Of a stretch of DNA of 64,000 bases, positions 26,481 to 35,423 are shown in pieces. Each line of letters starts with the position of its first letter. Within the stretch, counting starts at the first letter, position 1. Where the stretch lies: the NCBI RefSeq assembly GCF_046267875.1, contig NZ_CP176502.1, forward strand, positions 2,108,001 through 2,172,000. The letters are read 5' to 3'. Source of the DNA: Mannheimia glucosida. Its GTDB lineage: Bacteria > Pseudomonadota > Gammaproteobacteria > Enterobacterales > Pasteurellaceae. A program made the position numbers and the translations under genes. The notes beneath the pieces are model-generated. The model had not been told where the DNA came from. It saw only the letters and a program-made list of their open reading frames with translations, and ran no database searches.

Positions 26481-26507
26481 AAAATGCCGACTGATGTCGG
26501 CATTTTT
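26481..26507 (+). terminator. Terminator after cysK
   Basis: AAAATGCCGAC and GTCGGCATTTTT form an A/T-flanked hairpin followed by T residues, 16 bp after the cysK stop. Confidence 0.85.
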
Positions 26508-26650
26508 ATTGGAAACAAGCGGTCATTTTTTATAAAAAATTTGCAATTTGTCTTCTATTGGGTTATTCTTCGCCACATCTTTACGGTTTGCCGTATCTAA
26601 TCAATATCAACAAATCCAATCTTAGTTAATCACAATTTTACATTCAAATT

Positions 26651-27913
26651 ATGCATCTTACTCAACTTAAAAATACCCCTGTTTCAGAGCTTGTGGAAAT
26701 GGGTGAAAATCAAATGGGCTTAGAAAATCTGGCTCGTTTGCGTAAACAAGACATTGTATTCGCTATTCTTAAACAACACGCAAAAAGCGGTGAAGACATC
26801 TTCGGACAAGGCGTGCTTGAAATTCTGCCGGATGGTTTCGGTTTCCTCCGCTCATCGGATAGCTCATACTTAGCCGGCCCTGATGATATTTATGTTTCAC
26901 CAAGCCAAATCCGCCGTTTTAACTTACAAACCGGTGATAAAGTAGAAGGGAAAATCCGCCCGCCAAAAGAAGGTGAACGTTATTTTGCCCTATTAAAAGT
27001 CGATTCAGTTAATGATGACAAACCGGAAGCCTCTCGCAGTAAAATTCTCTTTGAAAACTTAACCCCTCTGCACGCCAATTCTCGCTTAAAAATGGAGCGT
27101 GGCAATGGATCAAAAGAAGATTTAACCGCTCGTATTTTAGATTTAGCCGCCCCAATCGGTAAAGGTCAGCGAGCGTTAATTGTTGCCCCGCCAAAAGCTG
27201 GTAAAACCGTGTTACTGCAAAATATTGCACAAAGCATCACCCATAATCATCCTGAATGTGAGCTTATCGTATTATTAATTGATGAGCGTCCGGAAGAAGT
27301 AACAGAGATGCAACGCACCGTACGTGGTGAAGTAATTGCCTCAACCTTTGATGAGCCTGCAACCCGACACGTTCAAGTTGCAGAAATGGTAATCGAGAAA
27401 GCAAAACGTTCGGTAGAGCATAAAAAAGATGTGGTAATTTTATTAGACTCCATCACACGTCTTGCTCGTGCTTACAACACCGTTACCCCGGTTTCCGGCA
27501 AAATTCTTTCCGGTGGTGTGGATGCAAACGCCTTGCACCGTCCAAAACGTTTCTTCGGTGCAGCTCGTAACGTGGAAGAAGGTGGTAGCTTAACCATTAT
27601 CGCAACCGCACTTGTGGATACCGGCTCAAAAATGGACGAAGTGATTTTCGAGGAGTTCAAAGGTACGGGTAATATGGAATTACACCTCTCTCGCCGTATT
27701 GCAGAACGCCGCATCTTCCCTGCGATTGACTTCAACCGCTCAGGTACTCGTAAAGATGACCTCTTAATGGCAGCAGACGAACTCCAAAAAACTTGGATGT
27801 TACGCAAAGTCCTCAACCCAATGGATGAAGTAGATGCTATCGAATGGCTAATCGACAAATTAATGATGGCAAAAACCAACGAAGAGTTTTTTGAGATTAT
27901 GAAACGTTCGTAG
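26651..27913 (+). CDS. rho: Transcription termination factor Rho
   Basis: 420-residue hexameric RNA-DNA helicase, standard length. N-terminal helical domain 1-47, primary RNA site with GFGFLR (62-67), Walker A PPKAGKT near 180, Walker B VILLDSITRLARAYN near 260, and the Q/R-loop region with SLTIIATALVDTGSKMDEVIFEEFKG cut through about 315-340. No extra domain inserted. A leader of about 140 bp follows the cysK terminator and contains an uptake sequence (26515-26524); rho is commonly autoregulated through such a leader, but no specific signal is visible here. Confidence 0.97.
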   Translation: MHLTQLKNTPVSELVEMGENQMGLENLARLRKQDIVFAILKQHAKSGEDIFGQGVLEILPDGFGFLRSSDSSYLAGPDDIYVSPSQIRRFNLQTGDKVEGKIRPPKEGERYFALLKVDSVNDDKPEASRSKILFENLTPLHANSRLKMERGNGSKEDLTARILDLAAPIGKGQRALIVAPPKAGKTVLLQNIAQSITHNHPECELIVLLIDERPEEVTEMQRTVRGEVIASTFDEPATRHVQVAEMVIEKAKRSVEHKKDVVILLDSITRLARAYNTVTPVSGKILSGGVDANALHRPKRFFGAARNVEEGGSLTIIATALVDTGSKMDEVIFEEFKGTGNMELHLSRRIAERRIFPAIDFNRSGTRKDDLLMAADELQKTWMLRKVLNPMDEVDAIEWLIDKLMMAKTNEEFFEIMKRS

Positions 27914-27920
27914 AACATAA

Positions 27921-27955
27921 AAAAATCAGCACTCTTTAGTGCTGATTTTCTTTTT
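27921..27955 (+). terminator. Terminator after rho
   Basis: AAAATCAGCACT and AGTGCTGATTTT form a 12-bp stem with a short loop, followed by CTTTTT. It also lies in the path of the convergent napF-like gene. Confidence 0.88.
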
Positions 27956-27957
27956 GG

Positions 27958-28476
27958 TTAAACTAATTGAATGGCTGACAAAAAGCAACTTATCTTACAT
28001 TCCCCACAGCCATTACATAATTCATCATTAACTGCTAAGTTTTCAGAAATAGCTTTCTGCGGGCATTTGTCTTGACACATAGTGCAAAACTGATTTTGTT
28101 TAACTAAGCATTTGCTAGAGAAATTTGGACGAAGCTCTGTATCTTGTTTAAATACGCTATTTAACGCATTGGTTGAACAACTTTCGGCGCATTTTCCACA
28201 TAAATTACAACTCATATAATCTAGCTCTAAAACAGCTTTTTGTTGCTGAATTTGAATTAAATTATATGGGCAGACCTGAGTGCAATCACCACAGCCAGTA
28301 CAAACAGCCAGAAATAGATGTTCTTCTGCAGCAAAAGGCGGACGATGAGCTAAACGAATATTGTGTTCTTTTTGCCCTTTATCTACAGAGTGAAAGAGTG
28401 TGCGTAGTAGCCCTCGCCTTGAAATCTGTTTATGATTTAAATAAGCCTCATAATATTGTTCATTTCTAGGTTGCAT
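27958..28476 (-). CDS. napF: NapF-like ferredoxin-type protein
   Basis: 172-residue cytoplasmic iron-sulfur protein. The N-terminal SRRGLLR is typical of NapF. Four cysteine clusters follow: CTGCGDCTQVCP, CNLCGKCAESC, a C...CTMCQDKCP group and CNGCGECKISC, for 4Fe-4S centres. It is the last gene of the dms operon, as in H. influenzae, where a NapF-like gene follows the dms chaperone gene. So it probably helps mature or feed electrons to the DMSO reductase rather than a nitrate reductase (no napA here). The symbol is by family resemblance. Confidence 0.78.
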   Translation of the reverse strand: MQPRNEQYYEAYLNHKQISRRGLLRTLFHSVDKGQKEHNIRLAHRPPFAAEEHLFLAVCTGCGDCTQVCPYNLIQIQQQKAVLELDYMSCNLCGKCAESCSTNALNSVFKQDTELRPNFSSKCLVKQNQFCTMCQDKCPQKAISENLAVNDELCNGCGECKISCFLSAIQLV

Positions 28477-28480
28477 ATTC

Positions 28481-29080
28481 TTACCGATAGAATTGAGATT
28501 GGATAACCTCTATGTTCGTCTGCTCTTGCCAAAAAAGTAATGTATCTTTGGCAAGTAGTGCCAGACCTTGATAAAAAGGATAATCTTGTTGAACACTTAA
28601 TAAATCTAAATATCGATAAGCCCAATTTAATAGATAGCCTTCTAAATATTCAGCTAACAGTTCTGGCTTATTTTCAGCTAAATAGGCGGATAACATTAAC
28701 ATCAATCCAAAATGGTCTTCAGGTTCATTTGTACCAAGTGAAAAGATAATCCGATGCTTTTGCAAAAATGCTCTTAAATTTAATAACGATTCACCAAAAA
28801 TAACTGATTCTTTATCTAAATAAACAGAACTCCAAGGTGGTGCAGCCAGTTCATTTGGACCGATAAACAATACTTGATAATCTCTAGGAAGATTTTGTTT
28901 TAGCCCTTTAGCTATTAAATCTTGCGTTTCTGAATGCTGAATAAACCATTGCTGTTGCCAATCAGGAGCAGAAAATAGAGATAATACAGTTTGAGACTGC
29001 TGTTCATTTGGCGAATAATAAAATAGTGTTCCCAATAATCTTCCACTTAAGGAAATCCACTCTAATAATGCTTTATCCAT
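28481..29080 (-). CDS. dmsD: TorD/DmsD-family redox-enzyme maturation chaperone
   Basis: 199-residue all-helical cytoplasmic protein. The FIGPNELAAPPWSSVYLDKE segment (about 92-111) matches the family's conserved region E-x(5)-PW-x-S-V-Y. It binds the Tat signal of the molybdoenzyme and holds it back until the cofactor is in place; here the client is the DmsA encoded in the same operon. It lies 4 bp upstream of the napF-like gene and 50 bp downstream of dmsC. Confidence 0.85.
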   Translation of the reverse strand: MDKALLEWISLSGRLLGTLFYYSPNEQQSQTVLSLFSAPDWQQQWFIQHSETQDLIAKGLKQNLPRDYQVLFIGPNELAAPPWSSVYLDKESVIFGESLLNLRAFLQKHRIIFSLGTNEPEDHFGLMLMLSAYLAENKPELLAEYLEGYLLNWAYRYLDLLSVQQDYPFYQGLALLAKDTLLFWQEQTNIEVIQSQFYR

Positions 29081-29130
29081 ACCACCTCGAATATAAAAAT
29101 TCTTAAAGGGCGAATAGTCCGCCCTTTATT

Positions 29131-29967
29131 TTATCCTGAAACTGCTATTCCAACAGTCATATGTAAGCCGTAAAATACTGTTCTACTAATCATTTCACCA
29201 AATAGCACCATTATAACTACTAGTCCCAGAAATACGGTATTTTTACTCTTAAATAACAAAACACCTGCTAAACCTAGTAAGCATAATCGTACTGTGTGCA
29301 TAATGGCATAATCCGGCACTAATGCTGTTGCTTGCATAGCTGAACTGTGGATTTGGCTTAAATTGAAGCCTTGATAAATAACCACAATAGCTGCTAAAAA
29401 TATGGCAATAAAATAAATCCAAGAACAGTAGTAAAGTGAATATTCTTGATGAGGATTACTTTTTAATAATGCATACCCTAACGCACTACCACCAATAACA
29501 ACTGTTAAATAAAAGTGCCACGAGGTAAATACGGTATTCCAAGTTGGTACTGTGCTGATATGATAGAGATTATTCATCATATACATAAAGAGTAAGCCGA
29601 TACAAGCGGTCAAAATTAGCCAGATTTTTGCAATTCCTCTTGGCATCTTACCTAACATTGCTAATAGCCAATACAAAGCGGCTAACGCAAAGAAAGCAGC
29701 TCCGCTTGCAATTTCATTGCTTAGCATTGATTGCCCAACACGATTTAAACTATTAAATGCTCTTAAAGGCGAACCTAGGTGCATAACTGATGCAATAAAT
29801 CCCATTGCTAATAAAGCTAAGGGAATAAACATTACTTTATGCAAATAAGAGCGGCTTTGTTCTGAATTATCACGGCACAGAATAAAACTAAATAATAGCC
29901 AACACCCCACCACTGCTTGAGTAAGAACAGTAAAAATAATTAAAGGCAATTCGTGTAGTCCGTTCAT
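29131..29967 (-). CDS. dmsC: DMSO reductase membrane anchor subunit
   Basis: 278 residues from ATG 29967, one base after the dmsB stop, with GGAGG 8 bp upstream. A longer frame begins at 29985 inside dmsB and is not needed. Eight hydrophobic helices. GLHELPLIIFTVLTQAVVG matches the DmsC start. It anchors DmsAB and oxidises menaquinol. An uptake sequence within the gene encodes LTAC in a membrane helix (about 29603-29612). Confidence 0.93.
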   Translation of the reverse strand: MNGLHELPLIIFTVLTQAVVGCWLLFSFILCRDNSEQSRSYLHKVMFIPLALLAMGFIASVMHLGSPLRAFNSLNRVGQSMLSNEIASGAAFFALAALYWLLAMLGKMPRGIAKIWLILTACIGLLFMYMMNNLYHISTVPTWNTVFTSWHFYLTVVIGGSALGYALLKSNPHQEYSLYYCSWIYFIAIFLAAIVVIYQGFNLSQIHSSAMQATALVPDYAIMHTVRLCLLGLAGVLLFKSKNTVFLGLVVIMVLFGEMISRTVFYGLHMTVGIAVSG

Positions 29968-29968
29968 A

Positions 29969-30586
29969 TTACACCTCCCTTGCATTTGCTAAGAAGCCGG
30001 TTTTATCGCCACTCGGGCGAGCATTCTTATTCGGTTTTACGACCAAATTCGGTTTAGTAAAATCTGCTGGTGGTAATGGAGCAATAGAAGCCTGCTCGCC
30101 ATATTTTTTGCGAAGTTCTGTAACCGGAGCAAAATCCAACGCACGCAATGGGCAAGCATCTACACAAATTGGCTTGTTACCCTCTTTTACTCGTGAATAA
30201 CATCCGTCGCATTTCGTCATTAATCCTTTTTTCACATCAAACTGCGGTGCATCATAAGGGCAAGCCATACTGCAATAACGACAGCCAATACATTTGGCAT
30301 CATCAACTAAAACGAAGCCTTCAGCATTTTTATGCATTGCTCCTGTCGGGCAAACTTTGCTACAAACAGGATCATCGCAGTGGTTGCAAGAAATAGACAT
30401 ATAGTAAGTAAAGATATCTTGATTCCAACAGCCGTGATTATCTTGTATCCAATTACCGCTAGCATATTCATAAATACGGCGGAAATTCACCTCTGTATCC
30501 AAATCTTTATAATCCTTACAGGCGAGTTCACAAGTTTTACAGCCAGTGCAACGCTCAGAGTCGAAATAAAAACCATATTGTTCCAT
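29969..30586 (-). CDS. dmsB: DMSO reductase iron-sulfur subunit
   Basis: 205 residues with four ferredoxin-type clusters: CTGCKTCELACKD, CNHCDDPVCSKVCP, CIGCRYCSMACP and CDGCYSR...CVDACP. These carry electrons from DmsC to the molybdenum site in DmsA. Co-exported with DmsA, no signal of its own. It starts 9 bp downstream of dmsA. Confidence 0.96.
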   Translation of the reverse strand: MEQYGFYFDSERCTGCKTCELACKDYKDLDTEVNFRRIYEYASGNWIQDNHGCWNQDIFTYYMSISCNHCDDPVCSKVCPTGAMHKNAEGFVLVDDAKCIGCRYCSMACPYDAPQFDVKKGLMTKCDGCYSRVKEGNKPICVDACPLRALDFAPVTELRKKYGEQASIAPLPPADFTKPNLVVKPNKNARPSGDKTGFLANAREV

Positions 30587-30595
30587 AGCTTACTC

Positions 30596-33019
30596 CTATA
30601 ATTTTGCAACTTGAACCAAATTAGAATGTTGTGGATTACCTTTAGCTAAAGGAGATGGGCGCTGTGTTGTTAACACATTCACACAACCTCCGTGATCGAT
30701 TCCTTTATTATCAGGGGCGTACCAACCACCTTCACTTAAAGCCACTACACCCGGCATAATACGAGGAGTAACCTTGGCATTGATATGGACTTCACCACGA
30801 TCATTAAAAATTTTCAGCATATCGCCGTTTTTTATGCCCCGAGGTTCTGCATCAATCGGATTAATCCAAACTTCTTGCGGTGCTGCAGCTTTCAACACAT
30901 CCACATTGCCATATGTTGAATGTGTACGGGCTTTATAGTGAAAACCACACATTTGCAGTGGGTATTTTTCTATTAACGGGTCTCCGTAATGCTCAAAACT
31001 ATCGACATGAATTGGTAATGGATGGATAACCTCATCTTTGTCTAACTCCCACGTTTGAGCGATTTCTGCTAGGCGTTCTGAATAAATTTCAATCTTACCT
31101 GATGGTGTTGCTAATGGATTAGCCTCTGGGTTTTCTCGAAAATCTTTATAAGCAATATAGAAACCATTCGGATCGACTTTTTTGAAAATACCTTGTTTTC
31201 TAAAATTCTCAAACGTGGGTAATTCAGGGAGTCGTGCTCTAGATTGTTCATAAATATGGCGTAGCCACTCCTCCTGTGTACGACCTTCAGTAAATTGCTC
31301 TTTTACTCCCAATTTTTCTGATAAATCACTCAACATATCGTAAATATTACGGCACTCAAATGGTGGCTTGACCACTTGATCTGCAAAAATGATGTAGCTC
31401 ATATTGGAAGTGAAAGCATCTAAACAGAAGTCCATTTGCTCAGATGTGGTGCAGTCAGGTAACAAGATATCGCTATATTTCGCTGTTGAGGTCATATGGT
31501 TGTCGACAGTAATAATAAGCTCACACTTAGAATCATCCTGTAGAATCTGATGAGTACGATTAATATCCGCATGTTGGTTAATTAAACAATTACTCGCATA
31601 GTTCCAAATAACTTTAATTGGAGCAGTCAAACGTTCTACACCACGAATACCATCTGTTTTGTCAGTCATTTCCGTTGCACGAATGATCGCATCCGTCCAA
31701 AGGAACATTGGAATACTGGCCTTTACCGGGTTAGTTAAAGTCGGCATACGCACGAACGGAATACTGTAAGTACTTTCACGAGCACCTGTGTTACCACCAC
31801 TGATTCCCACATTCCCAGTCAAAATAGGTAACATCGCAATCGCACGAGAAAGAATTTCACCATTACTACGACGTTGCGGCCCCCAACCTTGTGAAATACA
31901 AGCTGGTTTCGTTAAGCCTATTTCTCTAGCTAATTTCACTATACGCTCTGCCGAAATACCGGTGATTTTCGATGCCCATTCCGGGGTTTTAGCGATACCA
32001 TCTTCTCCCTGCCCTAAAATATAGGCTTTATAGTGCCCATTTTGGGGCGCACTTGCTGGCAAGGTCTTCTCATCATAGCCAACACAATATTTATTAAGGA
32101 ATGGCTGATTAACCAAATCTTCCGTAATCAACACATAAGCAAGAGCCGACACTAACGCCGCATCTGTACCAGGACGGATAGGAATCCATTCATCTTCTTT
32201 ACCTAAACCGGTATCCGTATAGCGGGGATCAATAAGAATTAATTTCGCATTAGATTTTGCTTTAGCTTGCTGAATACAATAAGTTAACCCTCCTCCGCTC
32301 ATTCTAGTTTCCGCAGGATTATTGCCAAATAATACAATAAGCTTAGAGTTTTCTATATCAGCCATTCCATTACCTAATGCCCAACCTCCACCATAGGTGT
32401 AATCTAGCCCAACAGCAATTTGTGCTGTACTATAATCACCATAATGATTGAGATATCCCCCTATACAATTCATCAACCGTGCAACCATAGTTGAACCAGG
32501 AGGCCATGATTTTGTCATAGTTCCCCCTAAAGTACCTGTACCATAGTTTAAATAAATACTCTCATTTCCATATTGAGCAATATTTTTCTTTAGTGAAGCC
32601 GCTATTATTGTTAAAGCCTCATCCCAAGTGATACGTTCAAATTTTCCTTCGCCCCGCTTGCCTACACGTTTCATCGGATATTTCAAGCGATCAGGATTAT
32701 AAACCCGACGGCGCATTGAACGGCCACGTAAACAAGCTCGTACTTGGTGATCAACATTATAAGTTTCTGTCCCCGTATTATCGGTTTCTACATAAGTAAT
32801 TTGCTCGTCTTTAACGTGCATACGCAAAGCACAACGGCTACCGCAGTTTACTGTACAAGCACTCCAAACAATTTTTTCATCATTTACTGTTTTAACAGGG
32901 ATAGATTCAGCTTTCGCTGTAAAAGGAAGAGATAAGCCGGAAGCTGCAGCAGTCAAACCCGCTGCTGATGTGGTTTTCAGAAAATGACGACGATTTAAGC
33001 TAAGATTAAAATCACTCAT
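30596..33019 (-). CDS. dmsA: DMSO reductase catalytic subunit (molybdopterin, Tat-exported)
   Basis: 807 residues. The Tat signal NRRHFLK lies at 9-15 with cleavage near TAKA-ES. CTVNCGSRC starts the Fe-S region at about 54. The molybdenum ligand is probably the Ser/Thr region of YGTGTLGGTM (about 157-166). Mid-protein STAKYSDILLPDCT and the C-terminal molybdopterin-binding VWINPIDAEPRGIKNGD complete the family. Reduces DMSO and related oxides with menaquinol under anaerobiosis. Start supported by GGGGG before ATG 33019, with an FNR box 61 bp upstream. Confidence 0.97.
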   Translation of the reverse strand: MSDFNLSLNRRHFLKTTSAAGLTAAASGLSLPFTAKAESIPVKTVNDEKIVWSACTVNCGSRCALRMHVKDEQITYVETDNTGTETYNVDHQVRACLRGRSMRRRVYNPDRLKYPMKRVGKRGEGKFERITWDEALTIIAASLKKNIAQYGNESIYLNYGTGTLGGTMTKSWPPGSTMVARLMNCIGGYLNHYGDYSTAQIAVGLDYTYGGGWALGNGMADIENSKLIVLFGNNPAETRMSGGGLTYCIQQAKAKSNAKLILIDPRYTDTGLGKEDEWIPIRPGTDAALVSALAYVLITEDLVNQPFLNKYCVGYDEKTLPASAPQNGHYKAYILGQGEDGIAKTPEWASKITGISAERIVKLAREIGLTKPACISQGWGPQRRSNGEILSRAIAMLPILTGNVGISGGNTGARESTYSIPFVRMPTLTNPVKASIPMFLWTDAIIRATEMTDKTDGIRGVERLTAPIKVIWNYASNCLINQHADINRTHQILQDDSKCELIITVDNHMTSTAKYSDILLPDCTTSEQMDFCLDAFTSNMSYIIFADQVVKPPFECRNIYDMLSDLSEKLGVKEQFTEGRTQEEWLRHIYEQSRARLPELPTFENFRKQGIFKKVDPNGFYIAYKDFRENPEANPLATPSGKIEIYSERLAEIAQTWELDKDEVIHPLPIHVDSFEHYGDPLIEKYPLQMCGFHYKARTHSTYGNVDVLKAAAPQEVWINPIDAEPRGIKNGDMLKIFNDRGEVHINAKVTPRIMPGVVALSEGGWYAPDNKGIDHGGCVNVLTTQRPSPLAKGNPQHSNLVQVAKL

Positions 33020-33079
33020 ATAATTTCCCCCACTTAGATTAAGTAAATTAAACTTTAACCCAAAAGAAGTATAAATAAA

Positions 33080-33093
33080 TTGACTTACATCAA
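33080..33093. promoter_or_regulatory. FNR box upstream of dmsA
   Basis: TTGACTTACATCAA matches the FNR consensus TTGAT-N4-ATCAA with one mismatch. About 30 bp toward dmsA the minus strand carries TAAAGT as a possible -10, giving class II spacing (-41.5). Fits anaerobic induction of dmsABC. Confidence 0.75.
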
Positions 33094-33177
33094 AACAAAT
33101 ATAAATACCAATAAAATCAATAACTTAAAAATAGAAAGCATTCTCATTAACCTGATAAAATACTCTAAAATAAACAA

Positions 33178-33197
33178 GGACTACTTATTAGTAGCCC
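33178..33197 (-). terminator. Terminator after argD
   Basis: On the minus strand GGGCTACT and AGTAGTCC pair (one G-U) around a 4-nt loop, followed by TTGTTTATTTT, 34 bp after the argD stop. Confidence 0.6.
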
Positions 33198-33230
33198 CTG
33201 AATTTATCAAACCAAAACGATATAAAAAAA

Positions 33231-34415
33231 TTAATAACTTTTTAAAACCTCTCTCAGTATGTTCACAGCTTGCTCAATTTGCTCCTCCGATATAATCAGC
33301 GCTGGGAGTAATCTTAACTTGCTTTTGGCTGTTAAAAACAGCACGCCTTTTTCGATACATTTTGCAACAACGTCAGCGGCTAAAATGCCTTCCTCAAATT
33401 CTACGCCGAGCATTAAACCTAAGCCTGAAACGGATTTAACTTTTGGTAAGCTCGCTAAGCGTTGCTGTAACAACTGCCCTTTTTGTTGCACTTGGGAGAG
33501 AAATTCGGCGTTGATTTTATCGATTACTACATTTGCAGCAGCACAGGAAACAGGATTGCCACCAAAGGTCGAGCCGTGGTCGCTTTTGCCTAATGTCATT
33601 TCCACTTTTTCGCCTAACAAGAAAGCTCCAATCGGCAAACCTCCGCCTAAGCCTTTAGCGAGCGTGACTAAATCAGGCGTTAAATCAAATTGTTGATAAG
33701 CGAAGATTGTACCTGTTCTCCCAATGCCGGTTTGCACCTCATCAATCATAAATAAAATATCTTTTTCTTGGCATAGGCTTTGCACAGCGTGCAGGTAATC
33801 AGCCTCTAATGAACAAACACCGCCCTCGCCCTGCACTACTTCCAGCAAAATCCCACAAACGTTCTCGGTTTCCAAGCGAGCTTTCAATGCCTCAATGTCA
33901 TTTGCAGGTAAATATTCAAAGCCCTCGGTAAAGGGGAAAAAATGCTTGTGGAAAACATCTTGCCCGGTAGCAGCAAGGGTTGAAATAGTTCGCCCGTGAA
34001 AAGAATTGACGAGAGTTAAAACTGTTGAACGACCGGCTTCGTATTTGTCGAAACTATATTTACGGGCGGTTTTAATTGCCCCCTCATTTGCCTCTGCCCC
34101 TGAATTGCAAAAAAATGCTCGTTTTAGACCGCTTGCAGCCACTAATTTTTGGGCTAATTGGCTTGCCGGTTCGGTAAAAAACAGGTTCGAGGTGTGAGCC
34201 AATTTGCCGGCTTGTTCAGTAACGGCCTGTAGCCAATCCTCATCTGCCCAGCCTAAACTGTTTACCCCAATGCCACTGGTAAAATCGAGATACTTATTGC
34301 CCTCAAAATCCCACACTTCACAACCTTTTCCGTGCGACAGTGCAAGGTCAAATCTGCCATAGGTTTGGGCGATATAATCCTTATCTAATTGCTTAATCGT
34401 ATTACTGCTTGTCAT
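33231..34415 (-). CDS. argD: Acetylornithine aminotransferase
   Basis: 394-residue class III PLP aminotransferase, fourth step of arginine synthesis; many ArgD also serve lysine synthesis as DapC. Visible features: FCNSGAEANEGAIKTARKY (about 101-119), the NSFHGRT motif, DEVQTGIGRTG at about 220-230 and the PLP lysine in TLAKGLGGGLPIG. Last gene of argC-argB-argD, 12 bp after argB. No other arg genes are in the window. Confidence 0.93.
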   Translation of the reverse strand: MTSSNTIKQLDKDYIAQTYGRFDLALSHGKGCEVWDFEGNKYLDFTSGIGVNSLGWADEDWLQAVTEQAGKLAHTSNLFFTEPASQLAQKLVAASGLKRAFFCNSGAEANEGAIKTARKYSFDKYEAGRSTVLTLVNSFHGRTISTLAATGQDVFHKHFFPFTEGFEYLPANDIEALKARLETENVCGILLEVVQGEGGVCSLEADYLHAVQSLCQEKDILFMIDEVQTGIGRTGTIFAYQQFDLTPDLVTLAKGLGGGLPIGAFLLGEKVEMTLGKSDHGSTFGGNPVSCAAANVVIDKINAEFLSQVQQKGQLLQQRLASLPKVKSVSGLGLMLGVEFEEGILAADVVAKCIEKGVLFLTAKSKLRLLPALIISEEQIEQAVNILREVLKSY

Positions 34416-34427
34416 TTCACTTTCCTG

Positions 34428-35282
34428 TTATTTTTTATAAAACCGTGTTCCGTTTTTGCCACCGAACATTTCTACCAAAATTACGTGGTCGATTCGCCCG
34501 TCAATAATATTTGCCTCAGAGCCACCCTCCTTGATGAAATCGGTACAGCACGCAATTTTGGGGATCATCCCACCGGCAATAATGCCTTGCTCAATCAGGG
34601 ACTGCACTTCGCTTACTTCCACTTCCGGAATTAAGGTGCTTTCATCAAAGCGATCTCGCAATAAGCCCGCAATATCGGTCATCGAGACCAATTTCCCTGC
34701 TTGTAACGCAATCGCAATCTCGCTGGCGGCGGTGTCTGCATTAATGTTATAAGCCTGCCCGTTTTCATCAACGCCCACCGTGGAAACAACCGGAATGAAA
34801 CCTGCATTAAGGGCAATTTCAATCACGGTTGGATCGACTTTCACAATATCGCCCACAAAGCCATAATCCACCTCTGCCTCTAATTTTTTGCATTGCAACA
34901 TCGCCCCATCAATCCCGCATAGCCCAATGCCTTTCCCTTTCAATAAAGCAACAAGGCTTTTATTAACTTTGCCTGCCAACATTTGCAAAACCACGTTAAT
35001 CGTATCACTATCGGTAACACGCAACCCGTTGATAAATTGCGGTTCTTTGCCTAATAATTTCACGCCTTGTGAAATCTCCGGCCCGCCACCGTGTACCAGC
35101 ACCACTTTTACGCCTAAACGATGAAGTAACAGCAGATCTGCCATCACCGATTTTTTCAGCTCTTCATTAATCATCGCGTTACCGCCATATTTCACCACGA
35201 TAATTTTACCCTGCCATTTCGCCAAACAAGCGGTGGATTTTTCCAATAAATTTGCAAATTGATCGATTTCTTGTTGTTGCAT
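34428..35282 (-). CDS. argB: Acetylglutamate kinase
   Basis: 284 residues, amino acid kinase fold. VKYGGNAM (about 29-36) and VHGGGPEISQ (about 63-72) make the nucleotide and substrate sites, and NINADTAASEIA (about 174-185) is the ATP-binding segment. Phosphorylates N-acetylglutamate. The N-terminal helix (QQQEIDQFANLLEKST) is of the longer type often found in arginine-inhibited hexameric kinases; whether feedback inhibition occurs cannot be judged here. A MITE-like repeat separates it from argC. Confidence 0.94.
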   Translation of the reverse strand: MQQQEIDQFANLLEKSTACLAKWQGKIIVVKYGGNAMINEELKKSVMADLLLLHRLGVKVVLVHGGGPEISQGVKLLGKEPQFINGLRVTDSDTINVVLQMLAGKVNKSLVALLKGKGIGLCGIDGAMLQCKKLEAEVDYGFVGDIVKVDPTVIEIALNAGFIPVVSTVGVDENGQAYNINADTAASEIAIALQAGKLVSMTDIAGLLRDRFDESTLIPEVEVSEVQSLIEQGIIAGGMIPKIACCTDFIKEGGSEANIIDGRIDHVILVEMFGGKNGTRFYKK

Positions 35283-35300
35283 ACTTTCCTCACTATAGAG

Positions 35301-35416
35301 TTCCCCTCTTTAGAAAAGCGGGGGTAGGGGAGATTTGATTACAATGCCTAAATCCTTATGAGAGTAAATGATTTCTGCCAAATCTCCCCCAGCCCCTCTT
35401 TGCTAAAGAGGCGAGA
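35301..35416. repeat. MITE-like palindromic repeat, copy 2
   Basis: About 116 bp with the same terminal hairpins as the copy at 20303-20420. Here one arm reads CCCCTCTTTAGAAAAGCGGGG and the other CCCCTCTTTGCTAAAGAGGCG. Its reverse complement aligns with copy 1 through the core (GATTTGGCAGAAAT, then CTCATAAG, then AATCAAATC), so it is inserted in the opposite orientation. It lies within the argCBD operon, between argC and argB. Confidence 0.8.
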
Positions 35417-35423
35417 TAAATCA

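Noticed and set aside
28173..28469. 98-codon open frame antisense to the napF-like gene
   Set aside because: Overlaps a gene with four clear Fe-S motifs; no start signal.
33125..33165. Fur-box-like stretch (GAAAGCATTCTCATT) between argD and dmsA
   Set aside because: Too many mismatches to the 19-bp Fur or 7-1-7 pattern.
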